This document shows, piece after piece, positions 30,942 to 40,617 of a stretch of 41,180 bases of DNA. The translations under genes were made by a program, and so were the position numbers. This DNA comes from DASRRB01 sp036732755 (lineage in GTDB: Bacteria > Planctomycetota > B15-G4 > SIAN01). The DNA is taken from NCBI GenBank assembly GCA_036732755.1, contig DAINBU010000038.1, positions 1 to 41,180 on the forward strand, written 5' to 3'. The first letter of the stretch is position 1. The number at the start of each line of letters is the position of its first letter. A model generated the notes under the pieces. That model had not been told where the DNA came from, did not search any database, and worked only from the letters and a program-made list of their open reading frames with translations.

Positions 30942-33360
30942 ATGTCGCGTCGATCGGAGTCCGCGTCCCTTCGCTCTGCTGCAGTCCATTCGAGCGGGTT
31001 GGTGCTCGGCCTGGCAATCGGGGTTGCGGCCACGATCGCATCGATCCGCAGCTCGATCGCTGATCCAGCGTCGCCAAGCGAGCAGGACTCCCGAGGGGGG
31101 GGGGCGCTCCAACGAGCCGCTGAACGCTGCGGTTGATGGACCTGCGTCCTCGGCCGCGTCGATCCACGCTTCCGAAGGCGTCGTCGCGACGCGACACAAC
31201 GCGACGCGAATGCTGTCGCAAATGCCCGTCGTATTCGAGGCGAACCGGGGCCAGTGGAATACTCCTGCGACGCTGGTCGCACGCGGCCGCGGACTGCTCG
31301 TCGGATTCGAATCGAGCTCCATCATGCTGGGGCTCGAAGCCAAGAACGAGAAGGGTGAATCGGGCAGCGTCGGCGTGCGCATGGCATTCGCCGGCGCGGC
31401 GGCGTCCCCTCCGCGGGGCGAGCATCCGCTCCCCGGCGTCCGGAACTACCTGCGCGGCGACGACCCCGCGGCCTGGCACACGAATGTCGCCCTCTTCGAG
31501 AGCGTCCGCTACGACGACGTCTACCCAGGTGTCTCCGTCGTCATCGGGAATCGAGACGGGCGTCTCGAATACGACCTGGAGCTCGCTTCGTCCACGAGCA
31601 TCGAAGCAGTGCGCGTGGATTGCGACGGAGTCGACGGCATCGACGTCTCGGAGACCGGGTCACTCGAGATGCACACGGCGTACGGGACCCTGTCCCAGTC
31701 GCGACCGAAGTCGTGGTACGTCACCGCCGACGGGTCGCAGCGGCCGGCGGACTGCCGATTCCGCCGGCTCGGCGAGACCTCGTACGGCTTCGAACTCGTG
31801 AACCCCGAAGAGGGGCGCGTCGTCGTCGACCCGGGTTTGGACTGGTCGACGTTCTTGGGTGGCTCGGACGCCGACGCGGTCAACGGGATCGACGTCCAGA
31901 ACGGATTGGTCACCGTCGTCGGGGCGACGAAGTCGGTGAACTTCCCGATTCAGACCGGTTTCCAGAGTGCGATCGGCGGCGGCCAGGACGCGTTCGCCAC
32001 GCGGTTCGACCCTTCGTTGATCGGGAGCTTCCAGCTCGTCTGGTCGACCTACCTTGGCGGTTCGGGCGACGACGGTGCAAATGGCGTCGTCGTCGACTCC
32101 AACGGTGTCGTGTCGCTGTGCGGCGCCACGAAGTCGACCGACTTCCCGATCGTGGCGGGTGCGCCGCAAGGCACGGCACCCGGTCCGGCCGGGCAGCAGA
32201 ACGCCTTCGTGAGCCGGCTCAGCAGCAATGGGGCGAGCCTGCTGTACAGCACCTACTTCGGTGGGAGTACCGGACCCTCCACTCCTTTCTTGACGCACGC
32301 CAACGCGATCACGATCGACGCCAACGGAGTCATGACCGTCGTCGGCCGCACCGACGCGACGAATATCCCGCTCGTCAACGCGTACGACACGACCTATTCG
32401 GTCGCTGTCGGCCAGAGCGGCGATCCTTGGGTCGCCCAGTTCGACCCATCGATCAGCGGTACCGGATCGCTGACGTACTCGACGTACGTGGGAGGTCTCG
32501 CGACGGGCTACGACGAGGCGTTCGCGGTCGACGTAAGCAGCGGGCTCATCTATCTGGGCGGCTCAACGACTTCAGCGGATTACGGAACAACAGGAACAGG
32601 TGCGTTCCAGCAGCTTGCTCAGGGATCGCTCGACGGTTTCATCGCTGTCCTCAAGCCGACGGATCCTCCGGCAATTCAACTCAAGTACTCGACGTATCTC
32701 GGAAGCACGGGGAATGACCGGTTGCTCGGGCTCGTGGTCAACAATCTCGGTGTGATCTATTGCTGCGGATCTACCTCGGCGAATGGCTCCGGCGGTGCGG
32801 GCGGTGCCGGTGCCGCGGGTTTCCCGACATCGACGATCACGGGAGGCTTCTACGCCGGGTGCGAAGCGGATGCCTACCAGACGGTCGGAGGTCCGACGGA
32901 CGCATGGGTCGTGAAGCTCGATCGGAACGCCATTCAACAGCTGCGGTATGGCAGTCTCCTAGGCGGAGACAACCTCGAAGTCGCGTACGCCATTGCCCGG
33001 GTAAGCGCGACGAGCGTCATCGTCGTTGGAACGACGAACCCGGGTAATCTCCTCCTCTTCCCGACAACAGTGGGCGCGCACGACACGACGACGATCGGCC
33101 CCGATTCGTTCCTGACCCGACTCGACTGGACCGGAGCGGCCGCCCCCGCTGTTCAGCTCTCCTACTCGACGTTCCTCGGTGGTGATGTCAACGCGGATAC
33201 GGCAACTTCACTCGTGATCGACGGATCGAGGGCATACGTCGGTGGATTCACGTCCTCGACGGACTTCCCGACCGTGAATCCGTATGACTCGTCCTACAAC
33301 GGGGGCCTGTCCACAGGCGACGGTTTCGCCTGTCGCTTCGTGCTGCCTGCGTCGCAGTGA
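30942..33360 (+). CDS. SBBP-repeat surface protein, frame broken at a G10 tract
   Basis: An exported protein of about 805 residues if joined. From ATG 30942 the first frame encodes a signal peptide (n-region MSRRSESASLRS, core GLVLGLAIGVAATIASI) and then stops at 31136. The mature protein is in another frame: a domain typical of SBBP proteins (FEANRGQWN, GVRNYLRGDDPAAWHTNV, YDDVYPGVSVVIG; DUF7948 as I recall) and seven SBBP units such as STYLGGSGDDGANGVVVDSNGVVSLCGATKSTDFP. The two frames meet in a run of ten Gs (31095-31104); nine would join them. An ATG at 30928 is in the mature frame but gives an Arg-rich N-terminus without a signal. It is followed 24 bases later by the FG-GAP gene, probably in one operon. 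Confidence 0.8.
31095..31104 (+). repeat. Poly-G tract (G10) at signal/mature junction
   Basis: Ten consecutive Gs follow CCCGA. Signal-peptide codons reach the tract in frame 0 (CGA ends at 31094). The domain sequence RSNEPLNAAVDG leaves it in frame +1. G9 restores one frame; G10 breaks it. Mononucleotide runs of this length are known slippage sites. Confidence 0.9.
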
Positions 33361-33384
33361 TCAGGTGTCATGGGAGTACGAGAG

Positions 33385-34953
33385 ATGCCTCCTTCACAGA
33401 TCCATTCCGTCACCGTCGTCGCTGGTCTTGCATTCATGATCATCTCCTCCAGCGCCGCGTCGGGGCAGGCAATGTTGCGCGACTGGTCGGGCGTCAGTGG
33501 CCCAATATCGGTGAATGACAGCTTCGGAGCATCCGTCGCCTGCCTGGGTGACGTCGACGGCGACGGCGTGCCGGACGCGGTGTTGACGTCGTCGCGGGAG
33601 AATCTTCCGACGGGAAAGGAGGTTGGCGCAGCCTACGTCCGTTCCGGAGCGTCCGGAATCGATCTGCAGCACGACGTCGGGCAGTTCCAGCAGCAGATGT
33701 TCGGCTGGTCGAGCTGCGTGCCGGGCGACCTGGACGGCGACGGAGTGAATGACTACCTGATCGGCGCGCCCGACTTCATCTTCGGAAACACGCCCGGGAA
33801 GGTGTTCGCGTACTCCGGCGCGACCGGAGCCCTCTTGTTCAAGTTGAAGGGGGCGATCCCGGGACTGAACTTCGGGATCGACTTGGCCCCGGCAGGAGAC
33901 ATCGACGCCGACGGCGTCGCGGACTTCTGCGTCGGCGCGAACGACACGGGTCCTGGCAATGTGTACATCTATTCCGGAAAGTCGGTGTCGGTCCTGTATT
34001 CGTTCTCGGGGAGCAAGATCGACACGAACATGTTTGTGGGCCGCGGGCTCGGTGACCTCGATGGAGACGGCTACGGGGACTTCGGGATCGGCGCCTATCG
34101 AGGTGGTCCGAACGGCGAGGGAGAGTTCACGGTCTATTCAGGGGCATCCGGCAGCGTGTTGTGGTCTGTGACCGGTGAAGGCTACGCCTACGGATTCGGA
34201 GGAGGTGCATCGTCACTTGGCGATATCGACGGTGATGGGATCCCCGACGTGGCGATCTCATCGACGGCCTACTCGAAGTCGATCATCGGTGCGGGCAGGG
34301 TCTACGTCTATTCCGGGAGCAACGGTGCGTTGCGTTGGACGTACGACGGCACGTTCAACAATGAGCAACTCGGCAAATTGCCCGCCAATGGACGCATCGA
34401 CCTAAGTCAGGACGGCTTCGCGGACATCATCATCGGCTCACCGCGCCGCAACTCGTGCTTCGTGTATTCCGGAGTCACGGGCACGCTCCTGTATGAATTC
34501 CGCGGAGCGGTCGACAACGGATGGCCGGAATACCTCGGTTGGTCGAGCAGCCCGATCGGCGACTTCGACGGGGACGGCATCGACGACATCCTGATCGGCG
34601 CACCCGAGAATGCTCGGTATCAAATGTCGGCCGGACGCGCGTACGTGTTCGCCGGCAACGACCTCTTCCTGCAGGCCGACCAGCCGTCCTACCAATTCGG
34701 CGACCCGATCACGATCGAGGACCGCGGCGGCGCGCCCGGCTCGCCCGCGTGCATCGTGCTCACCGACGTGAGCGGCACGCCGACGTTCCTGCCGGTCGCG
34801 ATCGGGGCGCTGGACGGCAACGGCAACTTCTCGGTCAGCGGCACCGTGCCCGCCGGCCTCTCCGGCCTCACGATGACTTTCATGGGCTACGCCGTGAAGG
34901 CGAGCGGCCACGGCATCGCCGACTCGAGCCCGGAGACGATCTCGTTCCAGTGA
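33385..34953 (+). CDS. Secreted seven-bladed FG-GAP (integrin-alpha-like) propeller protein
   Basis: A 522-residue exported protein. The signal is about residues 1-29 (VTVVAGLAFMIISSSAASGQA). Seven FG-GAP calcium loops are visible: GDVDGDGVPD, GDLDGDGVND, GDIDADGVAD, GDLDGDGYGD, GDIDGDGIPD, DLSQDGFAD (degenerate) and GDFDGDGIDD. Most are followed by IGAP-like cores and interspersed with YSGA repeats. The last ~95 residues (from LFLQADQPSYQFGD) form a different beta domain, and the codon use there turns sharply to G/C. The ATG at 33385 with GGAG 8 bases upstream is chosen over the ATG at 33370. It is probably co-transcribed with the SBBP gene. Likely an adhesion or surface scaffold protein. 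Confidence 0.88.
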   Translation: MPPSQIHSVTVVAGLAFMIISSSAASGQAMLRDWSGVSGPISVNDSFGASVACLGDVDGDGVPDAVLTSSRENLPTGKEVGAAYVRSGASGIDLQHDVGQFQQQMFGWSSCVPGDLDGDGVNDYLIGAPDFIFGNTPGKVFAYSGATGALLFKLKGAIPGLNFGIDLAPAGDIDADGVADFCVGANDTGPGNVYIYSGKSVSVLYSFSGSKIDTNMFVGRGLGDLDGDGYGDFGIGAYRGGPNGEGEFTVYSGASGSVLWSVTGEGYAYGFGGGASSLGDIDGDGIPDVAISSTAYSKSIIGAGRVYVYSGSNGALRWTYDGTFNNEQLGKLPANGRIDLSQDGFADIIIGSPRRNSCFVYSGVTGTLLYEFRGAVDNGWPEYLGWSSSPIGDFDGDGIDDILIGAPENARYQMSAGRAYVFAGNDLFLQADQPSYQFGDPITIEDRGGAPGSPACIVLTDVSGTPTFLPVAIGALDGNGNFSVSGTVPAGLSGLTMTFMGYAVKASGHGIADSSPETISFQ

Positions 34954-35109
34954 CGCCGGTCGCGCTCCGTCTCCGGGACTCGTCCCCGAGCGAGAACCGC
35001 CTTCCCGATCCTGGGGGGTCTCCACGGCTCGTCGTTCCGGGGGCGCCCCGGTACTTTCGCCCGCTCGCGCGCCCAGTGCCCTCGCCTCCGCGCGACCGGA
35101 GCCGCCGCC

Positions 35110-37122
35110 ATGCCGCGTCCTCGCACCGTCGCGTCGATCGCCGTCTCGATCCTGCTCGCGGCGGCCGCCTCGGCGTCAGCCATCCAAGGTGGAGGCGACC
35201 TGCGGGTCCATCCCAGCCGTCTCCTCGTGAAGGTGAAGAAGGGGGCGAAGGCGGAGGAGATCGCGGCCGCGCACGTGCGCGTCGGCGCGAAGGTGCTGCA
35301 GGATCTGCCGCAGATCGGCTGGCAGGTCGTCGAGGTGAAGCCGGGGCGCAACTTCACGGCGCAGGAGGCGTACGGGCACGAGCCTTCGATCGAGCGCGCC
35401 GACCTCGACCACGCGCGCAAGGTCGCCTCGACGCCGAACGATCCCTACTGGCCCTACGAGTGGCACATGGTCGACATCACGGCCGACCAGGCGTGGAACA
35501 CGGAGAAGGGTGACCCCTCGGTCGTCGTCGCGGTGATGGACACGGGGCTCGACCACACCCATCCCGACCTCTCGCCGAACGCGTGGACCAATCCGGGCGA
35601 AACTCCCGGCAACGGGATCGACGACGACGGCAACGGCTACGTCGACGACGTCTACGGTTGGGACTTCGCGTACGGCGACAACGACCCCAACGACAACTAC
35701 GGCCACGGGACGGCGTGCGTCGGGATCGTCGCGGCGGCGCAGGACAACAGCATCGGCATGTCGGGCGTCGCGCCGAATTGCAAGTTGGTCGGCATCAAGG
35801 CCGCGAACGACAGCGGCTACTTCTACGACTCGGCCAACGTGCCCGCCTTCCTCTACATCGCGGACATGGGCTTCAACGTCGTGTCGATGTCCTTCTTCGC
35901 GGACCAGGTCACTCCCGCGGAACGGGACGCCGTCGACTACTGCTGGTCGAAGAACGTCGTCCTGGTCGCGGCGGCCGGCAACGACACGCGCGTCATGCCG
36001 TACTACCCCGGCGCCTACGAGCACGTGATCTCGGTCGCGGCGACCGACGGTGCCGACAATCGCACGTGGTTCTCCAACTACGGAAGCTGGGTCGACGTCG
36101 CGGCGCCCGGCGTCTCGCTGGTCGCGACGGTGCCGGGCGGCGGGTACACGACCGGCTTCGCCGGCACGTCGGGCGCGACGCCGCACGTCGCGGGGCTCGC
36201 GGCGCTGCTCTTCTCCGCGAAGCCGGGCGCGACCAACGCCGAAGTGCGCGCCGCCCTCGAGGACACCGCGCACGCGACCTTCGACGCCAACCTCGGCGAG
36301 TACACGAACTACGGCCGCATCGACTGCAAGGCGGCGGTCGACCGCATCCTCGGCGTCACCTCGGGCAGCGTCGCGCCGCGCCTCCTCTTCGCGTCGCCGG
36401 TCGGCGGCGACTTGAAGCTGCTCGGCAAGCTCCACCCCGGGGCGATGCGCTGGCCGCCGATCCGCTTCTGGGGCGCCGGCCTCGAGCAACCCAACACCGT
36501 GCGCGTCCTCTACGACGGCTCGCCGCTGGCGCTCCTCTCGCAGCAGCGCCAGGTGGTCGCCGCGCTCGCCCCGTTGCAGGGCGACGGTCAGCCCCACTCG
36601 GGACCGGTGCGCCTCGACCTCGAGGTGAACGGCAACGTCGTCGGCGGCTTCGACTGGACCAACGAGCGCGGACTGATCTACGTCCCGTCCGACCTCGGCA
36701 ACTCCAACGCGAACGTAATCGGCGGCTTCGACCAGATCGTGCGCGTCGACGGACGCCGCGTGACGTGCGACGCGCAGGGCGGCACGATCTCGCTCGACGT
36801 CCCCGTCCGCAAGGTGTGGCCGCTCGATCCGCAGGCGATCACGCTCGAGTTCACGCGCGCCTACTCGCACTGCCACGGCGCCGTCGAGACGATCTACCTC
36901 TACGACTGGAGCACCTGGTCCTACCCGTACGGGAGCTGGCTCACGCTCAGCTCGCGCACGATTCCCGCGGGCGGCGCGATGGAGACCGTCGTCGCGCCGG
37001 TGCCGGCGAACCCGTCGCACTACGTCGACGACTCCGGGACGATGTACTTCCTGCTCCAGGTGAGCGGCACGGGCGGCGCCGGCAAGCTCCACGCCGACGC
37101 CTTCCGCGTCCGCGTCGAGTGA
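35110..37122 (+). CDS. Secreted S8 (subtilisin-like) serine protease
   Basis: A 670-residue exported protease. The signal peptide (about residues 1-24) is followed by a propeptide-like domain (RLLVKVKKGAKAEEIAAAHVRVGAKVLQ). The catalytic domain then shows Asp144 in VAVMDTGLD, His199 in YGHGTACVGI, oxyanion Asn291 in AAAGND, and Ser354 in GTSGATPHVAG. The triad is complete. The insert NGIDDDGNGYVDD recalls a calcium loop seen in other environmental subtilases. From about residue 415 to the end there are beta-rich domains of unknown type, perhaps for binding or anchoring. It is followed 7 bases later by the aspartyl-protease-like gene, so the two are probably co-expressed. Confidence 0.95.
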   Translation: MPRPRTVASIAVSILLAAAASASAIQGGGDLRVHPSRLLVKVKKGAKAEEIAAAHVRVGAKVLQDLPQIGWQVVEVKPGRNFTAQEAYGHEPSIERADLDHARKVASTPNDPYWPYEWHMVDITADQAWNTEKGDPSVVVAVMDTGLDHTHPDLSPNAWTNPGETPGNGIDDDGNGYVDDVYGWDFAYGDNDPNDNYGHGTACVGIVAAAQDNSIGMSGVAPNCKLVGIKAANDSGYFYDSANVPAFLYIADMGFNVVSMSFFADQVTPAERDAVDYCWSKNVVLVAAAGNDTRVMPYYPGAYEHVISVAATDGADNRTWFSNYGSWVDVAAPGVSLVATVPGGGYTTGFAGTSGATPHVAGLAALLFSAKPGATNAEVRAALEDTAHATFDANLGEYTNYGRIDCKAAVDRILGVTSGSVAPRLLFASPVGGDLKLLGKLHPGAMRWPPIRFWGAGLEQPNTVRVLYDGSPLALLSQQRQVVAALAPLQGDGQPHSGPVRLDLEVNGNVVGGFDWTNERGLIYVPSDLGNSNANVIGGFDQIVRVDGRRVTCDAQGGTISLDVPVRKVWPLDPQAITLEFTRAYSHCHGAVETIYLYDWSTWSYPYGSWLTLSSRTIPAGGAMETVVAPVPANPSHYVDDSGTMYFLLQVSGTGGAGKLHADAFRVRVE

Positions 37123-37129
37123 CGTCGCC

Positions 37130-38704
37130 GTGCTCGGCGCAGTTCGCGGAGCGGCGTTCCTCCTCGTCGCGTCGCTCGTCCTCGACGGGCAGGCCGAGCT
37201 CGCCGACCTCCTGAAGCGCGCGCGCGCCGCGACCGGCGTCGAAGCGTTCCGCAAGGGCGGCCGCGACCTGGTCGTGAGCGGCACCCAGAACCAGGCCGGC
37301 GTGGCGGGGACGTGGACGGCGCGCATCGCAGCGGACGGTCGGTTCGTGCGGACGGTCGAAGGCGAGCTCCCCGAGCGCGACGGCTGGGACGGCGCCGTCA
37401 CCTGGCACGCCGACGCGACCGGCATGGCGGTGAGCGAGGCGCTCGCCGTGCGCGAGCACCTCCTGCTCGAAACGGGCCTCGCGACCGGCGCGTGGTGCCT
37501 GGAGAACGGGCCGATCCTGGTCACGGGGGAGAAGCCGGCGGCGGCGGAAGGCGTCCGCACGCTGCTGCTGCGCGCGCGCGACGGCGTGCTGCCTGTCGAG
37601 CTCGACGTCGACGCGGAGAGCGGCCTGCCGGCGACGCTGCGCTGGCGGTCGAACGGCCAGCTGCAGCGCTGGAGCTGGACGAACTGGCACGCCGCGGTCG
37701 CTGGCGCGCCGGGCGGCGAGCTGGCCGTCCCCGACGAAATCGCGGTCGACGACGACGGCCTCGTCTCGACCACGAAGTTCGCGACGGCGCGGCTCGAGGC
37801 GCCGGCGCCACCGGCGTCCTACGCGCGGCCGACCGCGCGGCCCGACGACACGACGTTCGATCCGGCGGCGCCGTCGCGCCTCGACGGGAAGCGGGCGCGC
37901 ACCGGACATCTGATCGTGAAGGCGGCGCTCACCGGCCAGGCGCCGGCGTGGTACGTCTTCGACAGCGGCGCCGGCGCGTGCGCGATCTCGAAGACCCTCG
38001 TCGACGAGCTCAAGCTCGCGCGCTTCGGCGAGCGCAAGATCGGCGGCGGCGGGGCGGCGCGCGAGACCAGCCGCTTCGTGAAGACGGCGTCGTTCACGAT
38101 CGGCCCGGTCACCGTGAAGAACCTGATCTGGAGCGAGCTCGACCTGAGCGGCCTCGAAGCGGGGTTCGGCGTGAAGCTCGCCGGGATCGTCGGCTTCGAC
38201 CTCCTGCTGCGCGCGGTCGCCGTCGTCGACATGAAGACCGGCGCGGTCGACCTCTGCGATCCGGTGCACTTCGCTCGTGAAGGCGTGGTCTGGAGCCCGC
38301 TCGTGCTGCACGGCAACCACGCCCACGTGCACGCCGGCTTCGACCACGACGGCGAGGAGGAAAGGATCTTCCGCCTCGACACCGGCGCGCCCGGCGTGAC
38401 GGTGCTCTTCCATTCGCCGGCCGTGCGCTCGCTCGGCCTGCTCGAGCGCGCCGGCCCGCCCGTCCTGGGGCTCGCCGGCATCGGCGGCCAGATGCGCGCG
38501 CGCAACGGGACCGTCGACGTCTTCCGCATCGGCGGCAAGGTCTTCGACCGGCCCAAGGTGATCTTCTGCGAGGACGAGATCGGCGCCATGGCCGACCCGT
38601 GGACCACCGGCACCATCGGCGGCGGCCTGCTCGAGGACTTCGACGTGATCTTCGACTACCCCCACGACCGGATCGGGTTCGTCGAGCATGGGAAGACGAA
38701 GTAG
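37130..38704 (+). CDS. Secreted protein with two retropepsin-like (aspartyl protease) motifs
   Basis: A 524-residue protein with an N-terminal signal (GAVRGAAFLLVASLVL). The first half (about residues 25-230) resembles an outer-membrane-lipoprotein-like beta domain (VVSGTQNQAGVAGTWTARI, LPVELDVDAESGLPATLRW). The second half has two aspartyl-protease half motifs: FDSGAGACAIS (Asp278) and LDTGAPGVTVLF (Asp417). Each is followed by a hydrophobic-Gly stretch (GIVGFDLLLR; GTIGGGLLEDFDVIFDY). This is the pattern of a clan AA protein with two lobes in one chain. The GTG start at 37130 is 7 bases after the S8 protease stop, with only a weak ribosome site. Proteolysis of peptides outside the cell is likely; activity is not proven. 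Confidence 0.83.
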   Translation: MLGAVRGAAFLLVASLVLDGQAELADLLKRARAATGVEAFRKGGRDLVVSGTQNQAGVAGTWTARIAADGRFVRTVEGELPERDGWDGAVTWHADATGMAVSEALAVREHLLLETGLATGAWCLENGPILVTGEKPAAAEGVRTLLLRARDGVLPVELDVDAESGLPATLRWRSNGQLQRWSWTNWHAAVAGAPGGELAVPDEIAVDDDGLVSTTKFATARLEAPAPPASYARPTARPDDTTFDPAAPSRLDGKRARTGHLIVKAALTGQAPAWYVFDSGAGACAISKTLVDELKLARFGERKIGGGGAARETSRFVKTASFTIGPVTVKNLIWSELDLSGLEAGFGVKLAGIVGFDLLLRAVAVVDMKTGAVDLCDPVHFAREGVVWSPLVLHGNHAHVHAGFDHDGEEERIFRLDTGAPGVTVLFHSPAVRSLGLLERAGPPVLGLAGIGGQMRARNGTVDVFRIGGKVFDRPKVIFCEDEIGAMADPWTTGTIGGGLLEDFDVIFDYPHDRIGFVEHGKTK

Positions 38705-39029
38705 CTGCAGCGGAGGAGTTTCATCCGCGCCGCGCCGCGGGTCGGCGTCGTGGTGGGCGACGTTTTCAGCGCGAGTCTGGCGCCCGATCCTGGCGACGCT
38801 CGTTGTGACGTTGACGGCTTGCGCCTCCGTGCCGCCGGCGACGTCGACGTCGACGTCGAACGTCGATTCCAAGATCGTCACCGCGACCGGCGCCGAACGA
38901 CGGATCCACCTGCGCCTGCTCGAGCCGGGCTCGCAGCTTCAAGTCAAAGGCGAGCTTCGCCTGCCGCTTCACCACCCCGATCTCGACGAGCTCGTCCTTC
39001 ACTGGACGGCCATCTGCCGCGGCCCGTGA
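38688..39029 (+). CDS. Candidate small lipoprotein
   Basis: An open frame of 113 residues overlapping the end of the preceding gene by 17 bases. It has a hydrophobic stretch and lipobox (ILATLVVTLTACASVPP) followed by a Ser/Thr linker and a short beta-like region (RRIHLRLLEPGSQLQVKGELRLP). The lipobox is convincing, but the long basic lead before it is not typical and no ribosome site is clear. It could also start further in by an unrecognised codon, or be spurious. It lies in the 473-base gap before the haloperoxidase, which holds otherwise only the hairpin at 39110. Confidence 0.35.
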   Translation: MGRRSSCSGGVSSAPRRGSASWWATFSARVWRPILATLVVTLTACASVPPATSTSTSNVDSKIVTATGAERRIHLRLLEPGSQLQVKGELRLPLHHPDLDELVLHWTAICRGP

Positions 39030-39109
39030 TCGCGCGACGCCGTTCCGTACCGACCACAAGAGCCCGAAGCACGTCGCGAGTGGTCTTCTCGTACGTCGGC
39101 CCGGAACAC

Positions 39110-39137
39110 GGGGCCGGCGCCGAGCGGCGCCGGCCCC
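39110..39137. terminator. GC-rich hairpin terminator between convergent genes
   Basis: A perfect 12-bp stem (39110-39121 with 39126-39137) around a 4-base loop lies between the plus-strand protease group and the minus-strand haloperoxidase, 41 bases from the latter's stop. There is no T run, but position and strength suit a shared terminator. Confidence 0.5.
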
Positions 39138-39177
39138 GCGGTGTGACTACAGGGATCTCCTCTCAACGGATTCCGGC

Positions 39178-40434
39178 CTAGTTGCCGTCGCCGTGGAGGC
39201 GCTCCATCACGTTCGCCATGACGTACTCGGCCACGCCGGTGCCGATCTCCACACCGACGGAGCAGGCCGCACGGAAGTGAATGCCGGCGAAGACGCGCGC
39301 GTCCGCGACCTCGTCCACCGCCCCGGAGAAGCTCGAGAAGGAACGAGTCCAGCTGAGGTCCGTCTGGGACTTGACCGTGAACGAAGTTGCATCGCCGAAG
39401 TAGGCGGCCAGCACCGTCGCCGCTCCGGCCGAGGCGCTCGAGTGGCCCGACGTGTACTCGGGGTGCGGCGGCGTCACGAGGAGCGGCGTCCAGCCCGTGT
39501 CCACGACCGTATCGTCGTTCCCGTCGGTGTCCGCCAGGCGGATGGCCGTCACCGGCCGCCAGAACTCGTAAACATACTTCGAGTCCCAGCACGCGATCTG
39601 CGCGTCCGTGGTGGCGAGGTTCATGAGCGCGAGCAGGCGCGCATGGTCGGACAGGTCGTTGTCGCCCGCCGCGATCAGGTCGAGCGCGACGCGGTTCCAG
39701 AGGAAAGTCGGGGACGACGCCTGCCAGAAGCGGCAGGAGTCGGTCTGATCCGTGCTCCGGAGCGTGCTGTCGATGCTGCCCATCGACTTCACCTCATCGA
39801 ACTCCTCGGTGTACTGGTCGCCGTCCAGCGCGGGAGGCCCGGCGGGGCGGAACTGGTCCGGCGAGCCGATCCCCCACGGAGTCATGGTGGCGAACTGCGG
39901 CATCAGTCCGGGAGCGAACCCCGGCGGCGTCGGACGCCACTGGCCCACGTCGCTTCCGCCGAGGTAGGGCGGCGGCGTCGACGTGAAGCCGTCGGTGCTT
40001 CGCCAGTCAAGGATCGCCTGGGCGACCTCCTGCCCCCACGCCACGCCCCGCGCGAGGGACTGGCCGCTGTCCGCGATCGCGGCCAAGGACGTGGACCGCT
40101 TCGCGTTCAGGTCGGTCACCTGGGCCGGATACCTCGAGACCAGGATCGTGTACGCGGCCTCGACGGCGGCCGCACGCTTCGAAGCGCCTCGCGGCGCGTC
40201 GGCGGTGACGTAGATCGGCGCGTACCGGCGCTCGATCCCGTTCACCGCGTCGAACATTGCGGCCGACACGAGCGCCGCATCGCGCCCGCTGACGAGGGGG
40301 TTGCTTGCCGCCGTGACGATCGAGGTGAGCATGTGCTCGTGCCAGTCGGTCACCTCGTCGGCGCGGGCCGCGACGGCCAGGAAGACCGCCATGACCGGGA
40401 CAGCGGCCCATCGGGAGAGTCTTGAACGCTTCAT
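39178..40434 (-). CDS. Secreted vanadium-dependent haloperoxidase-like protein (PAP2 superfamily)
   Basis: A 418-residue exported protein with a clear signal (AAVPVMAVFLAVAARAD). The C-terminal half carries the vanadate/phosphate pocket of the PAP2/haloperoxidase superfamily: K-x6-RP (KYVYEFWRP, about residue 287), TSGHSSASAG (about 327; T replaces the P of PSGH) and ARVFAGIHFRAACS (about 382; R-x3-G-x-H is kept, but the downstream Asp is absent). Members use vanadate and peroxide to oxidise halides, or are acid phosphatases; which applies here cannot be told. The start ATG at 40434 is preceded by a strong GAGGAGG 7 bases upstream. It is downstream of, and co-directional with, the partial PD40 protein. 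Confidence 0.9.
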   Translation of the reverse strand: MKRSRLSRWAAVPVMAVFLAVAARADEVTDWHEHMLTSIVTAASNPLVSGRDAALVSAAMFDAVNGIERRYAPIYVTADAPRGASKRAAAVEAAYTILVSRYPAQVTDLNAKRSTSLAAIADSGQSLARGVAWGQEVAQAILDWRSTDGFTSTPPPYLGGSDVGQWRPTPPGFAPGLMPQFATMTPWGIGSPDQFRPAGPPALDGDQYTEEFDEVKSMGSIDSTLRSTDQTDSCRFWQASSPTFLWNRVALDLIAAGDNDLSDHARLLALMNLATTDAQIACWDSKYVYEFWRPVTAIRLADTDGNDDTVVDTGWTPLLVTPPHPEYTSGHSSASAGAATVLAAYFGDATSFTVKSQTDLSWTRSFSSFSGAVDEVADARVFAGIHFRAACSVGVEIGTGVAEYVMANVMERLHGDGN

Positions 40435-40617
40435 CGGATTGCCTCCTCTGTTGTGGGTATGTGAACCCCACGGAGGACGACAACGGCCCGGTCATCCGAA
40501 GCGCAAGATTGCGATTACTTCACCGTTGGCAGGGCGGTCGCCAGCGCGAGATCGACGGCGGCCCAAAGGCCACGCCACGCGTCGCGCTCCGATTCCGGCA
40601 AGTCGCCGGGCTGACGC

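Noticed and set aside
30878..31063. Small upstream ORF in the SBBP leader
   Set aside because: It has no ribosome binding site and no coding character, and the hairpin in this leader is short.
34438..37773. Minus-strand frames opposite the FG-GAP and S8 protease genes
   Set aside because: They have no start context or recognisable motifs, and the plus-strand genes have complete signature residues.
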